DNA from: Maridesulfovibrio sp.
GTDB taxonomy: Bacteria; Desulfobacterota; Desulfovibrionia; Desulfovibrionales; Desulfovibrionaceae
Length of the DNA stretch: 64,000 nucleotides
Direction: 5' to 3'
Assembly (NCBI RefSeq): GCF_963677005.1
Contig: NZ_OY781616.1
Coordinates: 3,830,501-3,894,500 of the forward strand
The stretch's first letter is position 1. Each line of letters starts with the position of its first letter. Below, in pieces: positions 8,811 through 18,827 of the stretch. Made by a program: the position numbers and the translations under genes. The notes beneath the pieces were generated by a model. The model did not search any database, was not told the origin of the DNA, and worked only from the letters and a program-made list of their open reading frames with translations.

Positions 8811-9635
8811 TTATTCTCTGGAAGCCATATCTGTTACGTAGAGTTCAACTTCCTTGGATTTCATAAGGTCCTGGAACACCTGAGGAGGCTTGCGGTCGGT
8901 GAATATTGCATCTATCTCGGAAAGGTCGGCGATGCGGACCATGGCGTTCCTGTTGAACTTGGTGTGGTCGGTAACCAGAAATATGTTCCGGGCATTGTTG
9001 ATGATTTCGCGGGCTACACGGACTTCGTGGTAATCGTAGTCCAGCAGGGTTCCGTCCTCGTCAATACCGGATACGCCTATAATTCCGTAATCCACCTTGA
9101 ACTGTTTGATGAATTCCACGGTGGCTTCACCGGTTACACCCTTGTCCCGCTGGCGGACCATGCCGCCTGCAACGATCACTTCACAGTCGTTTTCGCTCAT
9201 GGTCAGAGCTACATTGAGATTGTTGGTTATCACGCGCAGGGACTTGTGCCCGGAAAGTGCTTTGGCCACCTCTTCGGTGGTAGTTCCCAGGTTTATGAAC
9301 AGTGATGCCCGGTCCGGAATAAGCTTGGCCACCATTTCAGCGATAAGCCTTTTTTCCTGATGCAGGATATTCCGTCTGGCGCTGTAGTCCACGTTTTCAA
9401 CACTGGAGGCCCTTCCTGCTCCGCCATGAAAACGCTGCAGCAGCTTGTATTTGCACAGCTTGTTGATGTCTCGCCGAATCGTCTGGGGCGTCACTTCAAA
9501 GTGCTGGGCCAGAGTTTCGATGGGGGCGAATCCGCGCTCATTGACGATATCAAAAATTTCGCGCTGTCTTCTGGACAAGGCGTCGAGGTTGAATTTTGTA
9601 CCCTTCGTCTTTTTGGGTTTTATCTGATCAGCCAA
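8811..9635 (-). CDS. glpR: DeoR-family repressor, likely GlpR
   Basis: This 274-residue DeoR-family regulator has an N-terminal helix-turn-helix in QREIFDIVNERGFAPIETLAQHFEVTPQTIRRDINKL (split here as QREIFDIVNERG and VTPQTIRRDINKL). The sugar-phosphate sensor domain follows, with the typical NLGTTTEEVAKAL and VTDHTKFNRNAMVRIADL. DeoR proteins of this subtype repress glycerol-3-phosphate genes and are released by the metabolite. It lies divergent to glpD, which supports GlpR. The start is set at TTG 9635, because AAGGAGA sits eight bases upstream of it; a longer reading from 9719 has no ribosome site. Palindromes between 9690 and 10080 are candidate operators. Confidence 0.85.
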   Translation of the reverse strand: MADQIKPKKTKGTKFNLDALSRRQREIFDIVNERGFAPIETLAQHFEVTPQTIRRDINKLCKYKLLQRFHGGAGRASSVENVDYSARRNILHQEKRLIAEMVAKLIPDRASLFINLGTTTEEVAKALSGHKSLRVITNNLNVALTMSENDCEVIVAGGMVRQRDKGVTGEATVEFIKQFKVDYGIIGVSGIDEDGTLLDYDYHEVRVAREIINNARNIFLVTDHTKFNRNAMVRIADLSEIDAIFTDRKPPQVFQDLMKSKEVELYVTDMASRE

Positions 9636-10234
9636 AATGACCGTCTCCTTTCTAATATGAACAAGTCCGCATGAATCATACGGACTTTGTTTTCGACATA
9701 ATGTTTTCAAATCGACCAAAATGCTTCATTTAAGTATGAAGGCGAAAAAAAACTACCCATGCAATTTTTATTATCTAGCAGGTCAACTCCTGTCAGGCAA
9801 GGCAAACTCTGCAATGGATCAAAAATCCGGGGTGCATCAGTCCTTTTTTTCGGCTATAATCAGCGTTCAGTTGTAACCGAATCTTATGTATTCAGCACCT
9901 GTTTTTTAAGTTAATTGCCTGTAAAATAGTGATTTTTCTGCGCTGACAGCGGAAAGTGTTTTCTATTTAAAATCATAAAGGTTCGTTTTTGTTTGGTTTT
10001 ATAAAAAATATTCAAATGCGAAAATATTTTCTTGTCATTTTGTTTTCAGTATGTCACATTTTGATCAAAAGCGAAACGTAGCAGGGCAAGGATGTGGGCT
10101 CTCTGCGATTTGCCTGTAAGCATTAATTGGGGTGGGAGTCGTAACTGCACGGGATTGCAGTTTAAAGAGGCCGATTCCTGTTTGTATAATAATTTTGTCC
10201 GGCGGAAGCGGCCGGAGAGAGGGTGGGTGTTGTT
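9636..10234. promoter_or_regulatory. divergent glpR/glpD control region with candidate GlpR sites
   Basis: This AT-rich 600-bp region separates glpR and glpD. It holds a perfect palindrome TTTTGATCAAAA (10059-10070) overlapping AAAGCGAAAC (10068-10077). The same ten bases recur upstream of glpF at 12367-12376. Further GCGAAA words lie near 9741 and 10018. Shared words in front of co-regulated genes suggest operators; this is inference. No exact -35/-10 pair was convincing. Confidence 0.4.
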
Positions 10235-11797
10235 ATGAAGCGTTCAGATATTATCCAGCAGGTGGAAGACAGTTCGAAAGTTTGGGATTTCATTATCATC
10301 GGCGGCGGTGCGACTGGTCTCGGCTCCGGACTTGATGCTGCCGCCCGCGGATATTCCGTGCTGCTGCTCGAACAGGGCGACTTTGCCGAAGCTACTTCCA
10401 GCCGCAGTACCAAGATGGTTCACGGCGGTGTAAGGTATCTTGCACAGGGCAACATTTCCCTGGTCATGGAAGCACTGCACGAACGCGGCATTCTCAAGCA
10501 GAACGCCCCGCACATGTGCTACAACCAGAAGTTCATTGTCCCCGACTATAAGTGGTGGGGGCTGCCTTACTACGGCATCGGTCTCAAATGTTACGACATG
10601 CTTGCCCGTAAATACAGCTTCGGTCCTTCTCAGATCTACTCCAAGGGTTCCGTAGTCAAAGAGGTTCCCGGCGTCCTGACCAAGAAACTCAAGGGCGGGG
10701 TAACCTACCACGACGGTCAGTTCGACGATGCCCGTCTGGCGCTTACTATTGCCCGCACAATGAGCGATTTCGGAGGCTGTCCTCTCAACTATGCCCGCGT
10801 GAACGGCCTGATCAAAACCTCCACCGGATATGTCTGCGGCGTTGAGGCCGAAGACACTCTTTCCGGCAAGTCCTATGAACTCAAGGCCAAGGCCGTGATC
10901 AATGCCACCGGTATCTTTACCGATGACATCATGAACATGGACAACCCCGCGCACAAGAAGCTCATCGCCCCCAGTCAGGGGATTCATATCGTCATCGACC
11001 GCGAATTCCTCGGCGGCGACACCGGGATCATGATCCCCAAGACCGATGACGGTCGCGTAATTTTCTTTGTTCCCTGGCATGGAAAGGTTGTAGTCGGAAC
11101 CACAGACACTGCTCTTGATTCCGTATGCATGGAGCCCAAGCCTCTGGATGAGGAAATAGATTTTCTCGTCGAGCACTCGGCCCGTTTCCTTTCCAAGGCG
11201 CCGACCCGTGCCGATGTCCACAGTGTTTTCACCGGTATCAGGCCGCTTATCGCTGCCGGTGACGGGGAATCCACCTCCGCGCTTTCCAGAGACCATTACC
11301 TCACTGTTTCTCCCAACAAGCTGCTGACCATAGCAGGCGGAAAGTGGACCACCTACAGACATATGGCTGAAGACTGCATAGACAACGCCATCCAGATGGG
11401 CGGGCTGCCTTTCCGTCCCTCTCCTACTCAGAATGTTAAGCTGCACGGGTACACCGAAGATTTCGACCACAACGACCATATGCATGTTTACGGAAGCGAG
11501 GCCTCGGAAATAATGGCCCTCGCTGAAGAGTATCCCGAACTCGACCAGCGCATGCACCCGGACCTTCCCTACTCCTGGCTGGAAGTTGTGTGGTCTGCCC
11601 GCAATGAATGGGCGTACAATGTCTCCGATGCCCTTGCCCGGAGAACCAGAGCTCTGATCATCAATGCCAAGGCTGCGGCTGAAGTCGCTCCTAAATGCGC
11701 TGAAATAATGGCTGCCGAGCTCGGCAAGGACGCAGAGTGGGTCAAGGAGCAGAGCGAAAAATTCGCCGCTTTGGCCGAAAACTATATTGTACGGTAA
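10235..11797 (+). CDS. glpD: glycerol-3-phosphate dehydrogenase, FAD-dependent
   Basis: This 520-residue flavoprotein oxidises sn-glycerol-3-phosphate to dihydroxyacetone phosphate and passes electrons to the quinone pool at the inner membrane. The N-terminal dinucleotide motif IIGGGATGLGSGLDAAARG is followed by GlpD signatures (SSRSTKMVHGGVRYL) and the conserved VVGTTDT and AGGKWTTYRHMAEDC in the C-terminal half. The length fits GlpD/GlpA. The start is taken as ATG 10235; an in-frame GTG at 10223 also exists but sits only three bases after GGAGAG. glpR lies divergently upstream and glpF-glpK downstream, giving a complete glycerol catabolic set. Confidence 0.93.
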   Translation: MKRSDIIQQVEDSSKVWDFIIIGGGATGLGSGLDAAARGYSVLLLEQGDFAEATSSRSTKMVHGGVRYLAQGNISLVMEALHERGILKQNAPHMCYNQKFIVPDYKWWGLPYYGIGLKCYDMLARKYSFGPSQIYSKGSVVKEVPGVLTKKLKGGVTYHDGQFDDARLALTIARTMSDFGGCPLNYARVNGLIKTSTGYVCGVEAEDTLSGKSYELKAKAVINATGIFTDDIMNMDNPAHKKLIAPSQGIHIVIDREFLGGDTGIMIPKTDDGRVIFFVPWHGKVVVGTTDTALDSVCMEPKPLDEEIDFLVEHSARFLSKAPTRADVHSVFTGIRPLIAAGDGESTSALSRDHYLTVSPNKLLTIAGGKWTTYRHMAEDCIDNAIQMGGLPFRPSPTQNVKLHGYTEDFDHNDHMHVYGSEASEIMALAEEYPELDQRMHPDLPYSWLEVVWSARNEWAYNVSDALARRTRALIINAKAAAEVAPKCAEIMAAELGKDAEWVKEQSEKFAALAENYIVR

Positions 11798-11819
11798 TAA
11801 TCAGGCTTTCGTTACGGCT

Positions 11820-12095
11820 GGGTAGCGGATAAGCATTCTGCTGCCTCCTTTTGCCGTATCGCGCCAGTCTCCTCAGCCCCCTTGTGGCAAAAGACTGCCC
11901 TTTTGCCACAAGGCGGACGCTGAAAATATTATGGGTGTATAAGCTGGACCGGGCTAATTCCCTGCACAGTGGCTGCTGCCGCTGTATGCTTTACTCCCGA
12001 AAATGAATTTCTCCAAAGAGCGACGGAAGCTTCCCTCTTCCGTCAACCCCTTCCCTTTGCCGTCGGTTACCTGGGCCGGCGGCTTTTCTTTTTGT
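11820..12095 (+). promoter_or_regulatory. structured region with cobalamin-riboswitch-like segments (tentative)
   Basis: After glpD there is a perfect 13-bp hairpin (CTTGTGGCAAAAG 11881-11893 with 11900-11912). Next comes a segment around 11950-11990 that resembles the cobalamin riboswitch core (CTAATTCCCTGCACAG, then TGCCGCTGTA). A GACGGAAG/CTTCCGTC hairpin (about 12021-12044) follows, and then CGTCGGTTACCTGGGCC, vaguely like a B12 box, at 12061. The last segment folds with GGCGGC and runs into TTTTCTTTTTG, as a terminator would. The usual upstream GGGAA segment is not clear, so this is a weak assignment. It may only be the glpD terminator region. Confidence 0.3.
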
Positions 12096-12558
12096 CTTTA
12101 TACTGTGTGCGGATTCGCACAGATTTCACCCTTCCGCGTCAACTCAGGTTGACAATGCATCATCTCTAAATTTTTTTTCGTTTGTGAAAAATAATACTTA
12201 GCAGTTTTTTATCTTTTTTACGCGGATATGTTTCTGCACCGTATGTTCGTAAGTTCTGATTTGTTTGGTATATGCTCATTCGAGAGAAGAAAGTCCCTGC
12301 ATGCCGTTCAACTCTGAGATTCCTGCTGAATTGCACGCAACCGGTTAAAATCAGGATTTATTTACTAAAGCGAAACACTCCTTTTGAAGTTTATTTTCAA
12401 ATTCGAACATTAGGGGTTGATTTTTTGGCTTTTACAAAATAGTGTCACCTCATAGGAAATGGAAAAGTGTCGGGTGTCTCCGGCGCGAGGTGGTATTCGT
12501 TTCCGAAAAGAAACGGATTTGTTGTTAACTGCTTTAAGAGATGTGGGAGTGATTGATT
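12096..12558. promoter_or_regulatory. glpF upstream region
   Basis: These 460 bases before glpF carry AAAGCGAAAC (12367-12376), shared with the glpD upstream region, and an inverted repeat CGTTTC-n6-GAAACG (12498-12515). Both are candidate sites for the DeoR-type GlpR. No open reading frame of merit is present. Confidence 0.4.
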
Positions 12559-13266
12559 ATGAGTCCTTTTTTAGGCGAACTGATTGGTACGATGATTCTT
12601 ACTCTTTTCGGTTGCGGCGTTGTTGCCAACGTTGTTCTTGAAAAATCCAAGGGTCAGAACGGCGGCTGGATTGTTATCACCATGGGGTGGGGATTTGCTG
12701 TAGCATTTGCGGTTTATGTTGCAGGTAAATACTCTGGTGCACACATCAACCCCGCAGTAACCCTCGGACTGGCCGCAGGCGGATATTTCCCCTGGGCAAG
12801 TGTTCCCGTTTATCTTGCCGGACAGATGATCGGCGGCTTCATCGGTGCTGTACTCTGCTACTTCACCTACAAATGCCACTGGGAACCCACTGAAGATGCA
12901 GGTGCAAAACTGGCTGTTTTCTCCACCGGACCTGCCATCCCCTGCACTGCAGAAAACTTTCTCTGCGAATTTATAGGCACCTTCTTTCTGGTCTTCATCC
13001 TTCTGGGTATCGGTGCCAACGAATTCTCCAAAGGTCTTAACCCCCTTATTGTCGGTTTCTTCATCGTATCCATCGGCCTCTCTCTCGGTGGCCCCACCGG
13101 ATACGCTATCAACCCTGCCCGTGACCTTGCTCCCCGTATCGCTCATGCTCTTCTGCCCATTCCCGGCAAAGGCGGCAGCGACTGGGGATATGCCTGGATT
13201 CCGGTTGTAGCACCCATCTGCGGCGGTGTTGCAGGCGCTCTGGTTTACAAGGCTATCGTCGGCTAA
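12559..13266 (+). CDS. glpF: glycerol uptake facilitator (aquaglyceroporin)
   Basis: This 235-residue MIP-family channel lets glycerol cross the inner membrane by facilitated diffusion. Both pore NPA boxes are present: GAHINPAVTLG at about residues 62-72 and YAINPARDLAPR at about 181-192. The second has the Asp that marks glycerol-conducting members. Six membrane helices are apparent. The start ATG 12559 has GGGAG nine bases upstream. glpK follows after about 96 bases, so the two form an operon in which imported glycerol is trapped by phosphorylation. Confidence 0.95.
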   Translation: MSPFLGELIGTMILTLFGCGVVANVVLEKSKGQNGGWIVITMGWGFAVAFAVYVAGKYSGAHINPAVTLGLAAGGYFPWASVPVYLAGQMIGGFIGAVLCYFTYKCHWEPTEDAGAKLAVFSTGPAIPCTAENFLCEFIGTFFLVFILLGIGANEFSKGLNPLIVGFFIVSIGLSLGGPTGYAINPARDLAPRIAHALLPIPGKGGSDWGYAWIPVVAPICGGVAGALVYKAIVG

Positions 13267-13338
13267 GCGAAGCGACAGGTTTAATAGAGTAAACAAGCTT
13301 ACAATACGGAGGGTGAAGCTCTGCTTTGCCCTCACTAA

Positions 13339-14850
<1,512 letters not shown>

Positions 14851-14887
14851 GACAATGCAGCACAGCTGCTGTATCTCACTGTAAACG

Positions 14888-14913
14888 AAAAGGGCGCCCA
14901 CGGCGCCCTTTTT
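14888..14913 (+). terminator. terminator of glpFK
   Basis: A perfect 11-bp stem (AAAAGGGCGCC with GGCGCCCTTTT, loop CAC) ends in a T run. Confidence 0.95.
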
Positions 14914-14939
14914 GTGTTGAATCTTATAAGAAGTAATAT

Positions 14940-15014
14940 GATGCGCTTCGCGCTTTTTGTGATTTGATTTAGCCTCCGGCGGCCAAAAGGCCCGCGGCCC
15001 TTTGGAATCCCGAG
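14940..15014. repeat. extragenic repeat, half-element copy 3
   Basis: GATGCGCTTCGCGC is followed by a spacer, GCCTCCGGCGGCC and CCCTTTGGAATCCCGAG. The first two parts recur inverted at 33695-33753. The GCCTCCGGCGGCC and GAATCCC words are shared with copies at 2969-3055 and 33529-33614. The remaining bases to 15176 show nothing recognisable. Confidence 0.7.
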
Positions 15015-15176
15015 TTGTCTTGATTCATTGCGGATTTGAAGGATCATGGCAGTAACTCTGTTGTGCCTGATTCTGTGGTCGTACGTAACCCGTCTGTTTA
15101 TGAAATATTATTGGGCTCTTCGGATTCCGCAAAAAGATATTTTTTTGGGTTGTTCGCCGGAGTTTTCTCCGCGTTC

Positions 15177-15554
15177 TTATTGTGCTGTATCTATTTTTTT
15201 GACCGCATCAGCTATAAGTGAGCGCGCAGCTTCAAGCACTGCTTCAATTTCATCGGCAGTGGCATCATCAAGATGTATCCCGCATGAAACAGTGACTGTT
15301 GATCCTGATTTTACTGCCAGAGCATGTGCTGCCTCACGAGCCAGCCCATCATCCCTGTGTCCTGTAACGGTCAGCGTAGACACCGATGCATACGTTTTAT
15401 CGGTTCGATGCTTCTCCGTGTACGGCACAGCCAGGGCAACGGCTCCGATATGCGGAGTATCGCCTCCGCTAAACGAGACGCACAGGTCCCTGCCCATGGC
15501 CTCGATATTCATCCTGATGATGAAGCGCGGAGTTCGTTTTTCGAAAGTGAGCAT
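15177..15554 (-). CDS. LpdD-like protein (prenylated-flavin chaperone-like domain)
   Basis: This 125-residue protein contains GRDLCVSFSGGDTPHIGAVA, a pattern like the small LpdD subunit of UbiD-type gallate decarboxylases (GG-x-TPHIG). Those subunits are thought to help load prenylated FMN. No ubiD or ubiX gene is nearby. Instead it sits 30 bases after the moeA-type gene on the same strand, so it may be part of a Mo/W-cofactor operon here. The family call rests on a short motif. Met residues at positions 15 and 20 are alternative starts. Confidence 0.55.
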   Translation of the reverse strand: MLTFEKRTPRFIIRMNIEAMGRDLCVSFSGGDTPHIGAVALAVPYTEKHRTDKTYASVSTLTVTGHRDDGLAREAAHALAVKSGSTVTVSCGIHLDDATADEIEAVLEAARSLIADAVKKIDTAQ

Positions 15555-15583
15555 TTGTTTTTCGCAGAGCAGAGCCCTTTATA

Positions 15584-17515
15584 TCAGCCCAGACCTATGC
15601 CGGGAGTCATCTGCTTACCTGTCAGCGGTGTTTCGTAACCCCCGAGTTCACTGATGGCTTTTTTTACTTCATCTGTTCTGATCAGGTCTATCAGGGCTTT
15701 TATCCTGTAATCATCGATGAATCTTTCCGGTATGACCAGATCGTACCGCTCATGGGCCAGGGGAACGAAATCAAGATCCAGCGCCTTTGCAGCAGCGTAG
15801 ATACCGAGCCCGCAGTCTGCCGCCCCGGTAAGAACGTTTGCGGCAACACTCATGTGAGTGAATTCTTCGCGGTCATATCCTGATATGTCCTGCGGTTTGA
15901 GACCGGATTTGTTCATGTGATAGTCAAAAAGGATTCTGGTGCCTGCTCCGCGCTGTCTATTGATGAAGTTGACCCCGGTGCCGCCCAGAGATTCGATGCC
16001 GGTTATACCTTTCGGATTGCCCTTAGGGACAATGAAGCCCTGATGGCGTATGGCAAGGTTGATGACAGTCACCTTTATTCCGGGCAGGTACTTTTCAAGA
16101 AATGGAAAGTTGAAGTCTCCGGATTCCGGGTCGAAAAGATGGGCTCCGGCAAACAGGGCCATTTCGTTTTTCAGCGCAGTAAGGCCGCCCATTGAGCCTG
16201 CATGGGTGGAAACAAGGCGCAGGGGTGTGTCTGAGCCCATGAGCAGGTCGCCTAGCAGGTCCAGTGTGTTATCGTGGCTGCCTACGTGCATGAGCACTTT
16301 GTCCAGACCGGACCGTTTGGAAAACAGTTCCACCGGGATGGAATCGCCCATTTCCACACCTTCACTTTCAGCCGGTATGCGGGTGAATCCCTGAGCCTTG
16401 GTCAGGGTTGTGATCATCCCTGCTCCGCGTGAAAGAGGTACGCCGATGTATTCGCTGCCTACCCTACCGACCGCCAGACGGACTATTTCTTCCTGTCCCG
16501 GTTTTGAGGGGGTGCGTCTGGCCATGCGGACCGACACCCTGTTCCGTTCCGGTCTGTATTTGCCGGAAAGCCATGAAATTACTGGGGTAAGAATATCCTC
16601 AAAGCAGACGACAGCGCTTACCGGGTATCCCGGTGCACCTACCAGCAGGCGGCCTTGTGCCGTGCCTACCACAGTCGGCTTGCCGGGCATTACGGCTATT
16701 CCGTGAACCAGTACCTGACCCAGTTCCTGAAAGACCTTACGGGTAAAGTCCTTGCTCCCGGCGGATGATCCTGCCCCCACAACAACTACGTGCGAATCTT
16801 TGAGGGCGGCGGAAACAGCTTTCAGGAGCTTGTCCTCCCTGTCGCGGACAGGGGCAACTGCCTTGAATTCTATATCCAGACCTGCCGCAAGCCCTTTGAA
16901 CACCTGTGAATTGGATTCGATTACTTCGCCGGCCTTCGGAGTGGGGCGGTCGGCAAAAGGAAGAACTTCGTCCCCGGTAGGAATGAAGGTCATCCGTATT
17001 TTTTCGTAGACCAGTATGTCGTAAATGCCTGCGGACAGAAGGGCGCCGATATCGAATGGCGAAATGGTGTGGTTGCGCGGCAGGAGCATTTCCGTGGCCA
17101 CGATGTCTTCGCCGATGCGCCTGACGTGCTGCCATGGAAAAGATGGGCTTTCGATGGTAATGAAATCTCCGGCATCGACCACATTTTCGATCATTATGAC
17201 TGCATCCATGCCGTCCGGCAGGGGATTGCCGGTGTTGACGGCAACGCAGTCGGAGCCTTTCGTCAGGCTGACCGGATTTCCTTCACGCGCCGAAAAAGTG
17301 TTTTCACTTTTAACCGCGAATCCGTCCATGGCCGCGGAATGGTATGTCGGAGATGAGCAGCGGGCTGTTATGGCCTCGGCAGTGACCCTGTTCAGTGCTT
17401 CGTGGACGGGGATGGTTTCAGTCTTGACCAGTTCATCACGGTCCAGGGCGGAGATGGCTGTAGCAACCGCCTCGCCGGCCGGTATAGTCTTCAGGTAGAT
17501 ATTACGATCAGTCAT
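15584..17515 (-). CDS. MoeA-type molybdopterin molybdenumtransferase fused to a periplasmic-binding-like domain
   Basis: This 643-residue fusion has residues about 5-400 as a MoeA domain (MDGFAVKSENTFSA, VNTGNPLPDGMDAVIMIENV, GAGSSAGSKDFT, VHGIAVMPGKPTVVG). MoeA inserts molybdate or tungstate into adenylylated molybdopterin. Residues about 420-635 form a PBP-like domain (FINRQRGAGTRILFDYHM, ADCGLGIYAAAKALDLDFVPL) similar to the substrate domain of LysR/ModE-type proteins, which could bind an oxyanion. It is the third gene of mobB-moeA-moeA-lpdD-like. Having two different MoeA-type proteins in one operon fits separate Mo and W insertion, which is inference. Confidence 0.9.
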   Translation of the reverse strand: MTDRNIYLKTIPAGEAVATAISALDRDELVKTETIPVHEALNRVTAEAITARCSSPTYHSAAMDGFAVKSENTFSAREGNPVSLTKGSDCVAVNTGNPLPDGMDAVIMIENVVDAGDFITIESPSFPWQHVRRIGEDIVATEMLLPRNHTISPFDIGALLSAGIYDILVYEKIRMTFIPTGDEVLPFADRPTPKAGEVIESNSQVFKGLAAGLDIEFKAVAPVRDREDKLLKAVSAALKDSHVVVVGAGSSAGSKDFTRKVFQELGQVLVHGIAVMPGKPTVVGTAQGRLLVGAPGYPVSAVVCFEDILTPVISWLSGKYRPERNRVSVRMARRTPSKPGQEEIVRLAVGRVGSEYIGVPLSRGAGMITTLTKAQGFTRIPAESEGVEMGDSIPVELFSKRSGLDKVLMHVGSHDNTLDLLGDLLMGSDTPLRLVSTHAGSMGGLTALKNEMALFAGAHLFDPESGDFNFPFLEKYLPGIKVTVINLAIRHQGFIVPKGNPKGITGIESLGGTGVNFINRQRGAGTRILFDYHMNKSGLKPQDISGYDREEFTHMSVAANVLTGAADCGLGIYAAAKALDLDFVPLAHERYDLVIPERFIDDYRIKALIDLIRTDEVKKAISELGGYETPLTGKQMTPGIGLG

Positions 17516-17581
17516 TAGTCTATCCTTTTATGGATTATACTTTGCTGTCCTTGGTTCCGGCTGTGGCTCGGTTCTTCCGGG

Positions 17582-18823
17582 TCATATCATCCAGATCTGG
17601 ACACTCCTGCCGGAATAGTAGCCCTCGGTGTCTGCCGGAATGATCATCAGCCCATCGGCCTGAATCATGGTTTTAAGCAGTCCTGATTTACCGTAGATAG
17701 GTTGGGCCAGGGGCAGTTCATTGCTTCTTTCCGTAAGCCTTACCCGTATGTAATCTTCCCTACCGGGTTTGGAGACGGTGTTTCTGGCGAGTTCGGCCAT
17801 GACCACCGGGCGTCCTGATGTGGAAAACGCGTCAGTCTGGCCCATCAGATGGCGTATGAAGGGGGCAACCAGCGCGAGCATGACAACCTGTACCGATGTG
17901 ACCTGCCCCGGCAGTCCCATGATAGGTTTTTCGCCGGATCTTCCGAGTATGGTCGGTTTGCCCGGGCTTATGGCAACACCGTGAGCCAGAATTTCCGACT
18001 CGGGCATTGATTCGATGGCCCGGACGGTCAGGTCGCGCATGCCGACGGAGCTTCCGCCGGAAAGGAGCACCAGATCGTTTTCGGCAACAGCCCGGGCCAG
18101 CGTGCTTTCCAGCTTGTCCAGTTCATCGCGCACAATACCGTAATTCACCGGTATTCCGCCGGCCTGTGAAACAAGACAGCGCAGGGTATGCGAGTTCACA
18201 TCCCTGATGGTGCCGGGTTTTGGCGGTGCGGTGATTTCCATCAGTTCATCGCCGGTGGAAATGATTCCGACTTTCGGCCTTTTGTGCACAGGTATTGATC
18301 CGATTCCCAGTGCCGCAAGGAGCCCCACGTCCTGAAAGCGAATCCGGTGGCCTGCCTTGAAAATCAATTCATCTTTGGCAGCATCTTCGCCCCGGAGCAT
18401 AGTGTGATCTCCCGGTGCTGAAGATTTGCGTATTTCAATCGTACCGGCCCCCAGATCCTGCGTGTGTTCCACCATCACTACGGCATCGGCACCGTCCGGG
18501 AGGGACCCTCCGGTTGGAATAGCTGCGCACTCTCCGGGGTTCAGGGTGAAATCCGGCTTCTCGTTGACCCTGAGTTCCGCACGGCATTCAAGATAGGCCG
18601 GGTTTGATTCTCCTGCCCCGAAAGCGTCACGGGCATTTACCGCATAGCCGTCCATGCAGGACCTGCTGACCGGGGGCAGGTCTTCCGGGGAAACGATGTC
18701 TTCCCCCAGAACCATCCCGAAAGCATCCGAGATGGTTGAAGCTTTTGTTCCGGTAGATCTGAAATTCATTAACAGGGTCTGGAATTCATCCCTGCTGATA
18801 ATCTTGAAAAATTCGTGATTCAT
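17582..18823 (-). CDS. moeA: molybdopterin molybdenumtransferase MoeA
   Basis: This 413-residue MoeA catalyses insertion of molybdate (or tungstate) into MPT-AMP to form the cofactor. Typical segments are CMDGYAVNARDAFGA, IPTGGSLPDGADAVVMVEHT, GIISTGDEL, LLSGGSSVGMRDLT and HGVAISPGKPTILG, with the C-terminal domain near the end. The start ATG 18823 lies four bases after the mobB stop; a TTG one codon earlier is possible. Gap to the second moeA-type gene is 66 bases. It is most likely co-transcribed with mobB. Confidence 0.93.
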   Translation of the reverse strand: MNHEFFKIISRDEFQTLLMNFRSTGTKASTISDAFGMVLGEDIVSPEDLPPVSRSCMDGYAVNARDAFGAGESNPAYLECRAELRVNEKPDFTLNPGECAAIPTGGSLPDGADAVVMVEHTQDLGAGTIEIRKSSAPGDHTMLRGEDAAKDELIFKAGHRIRFQDVGLLAALGIGSIPVHKRPKVGIISTGDELMEITAPPKPGTIRDVNSHTLRCLVSQAGGIPVNYGIVRDELDKLESTLARAVAENDLVLLSGGSSVGMRDLTVRAIESMPESEILAHGVAISPGKPTILGRSGEKPIMGLPGQVTSVQVVMLALVAPFIRHLMGQTDAFSTSGRPVVMAELARNTVSKPGREDYIRVRLTERSNELPLAQPIYGKSGLLKTMIQADGLMIIPADTEGYYSGRSVQIWMI

Positions 18824-18827
18824 CAAT

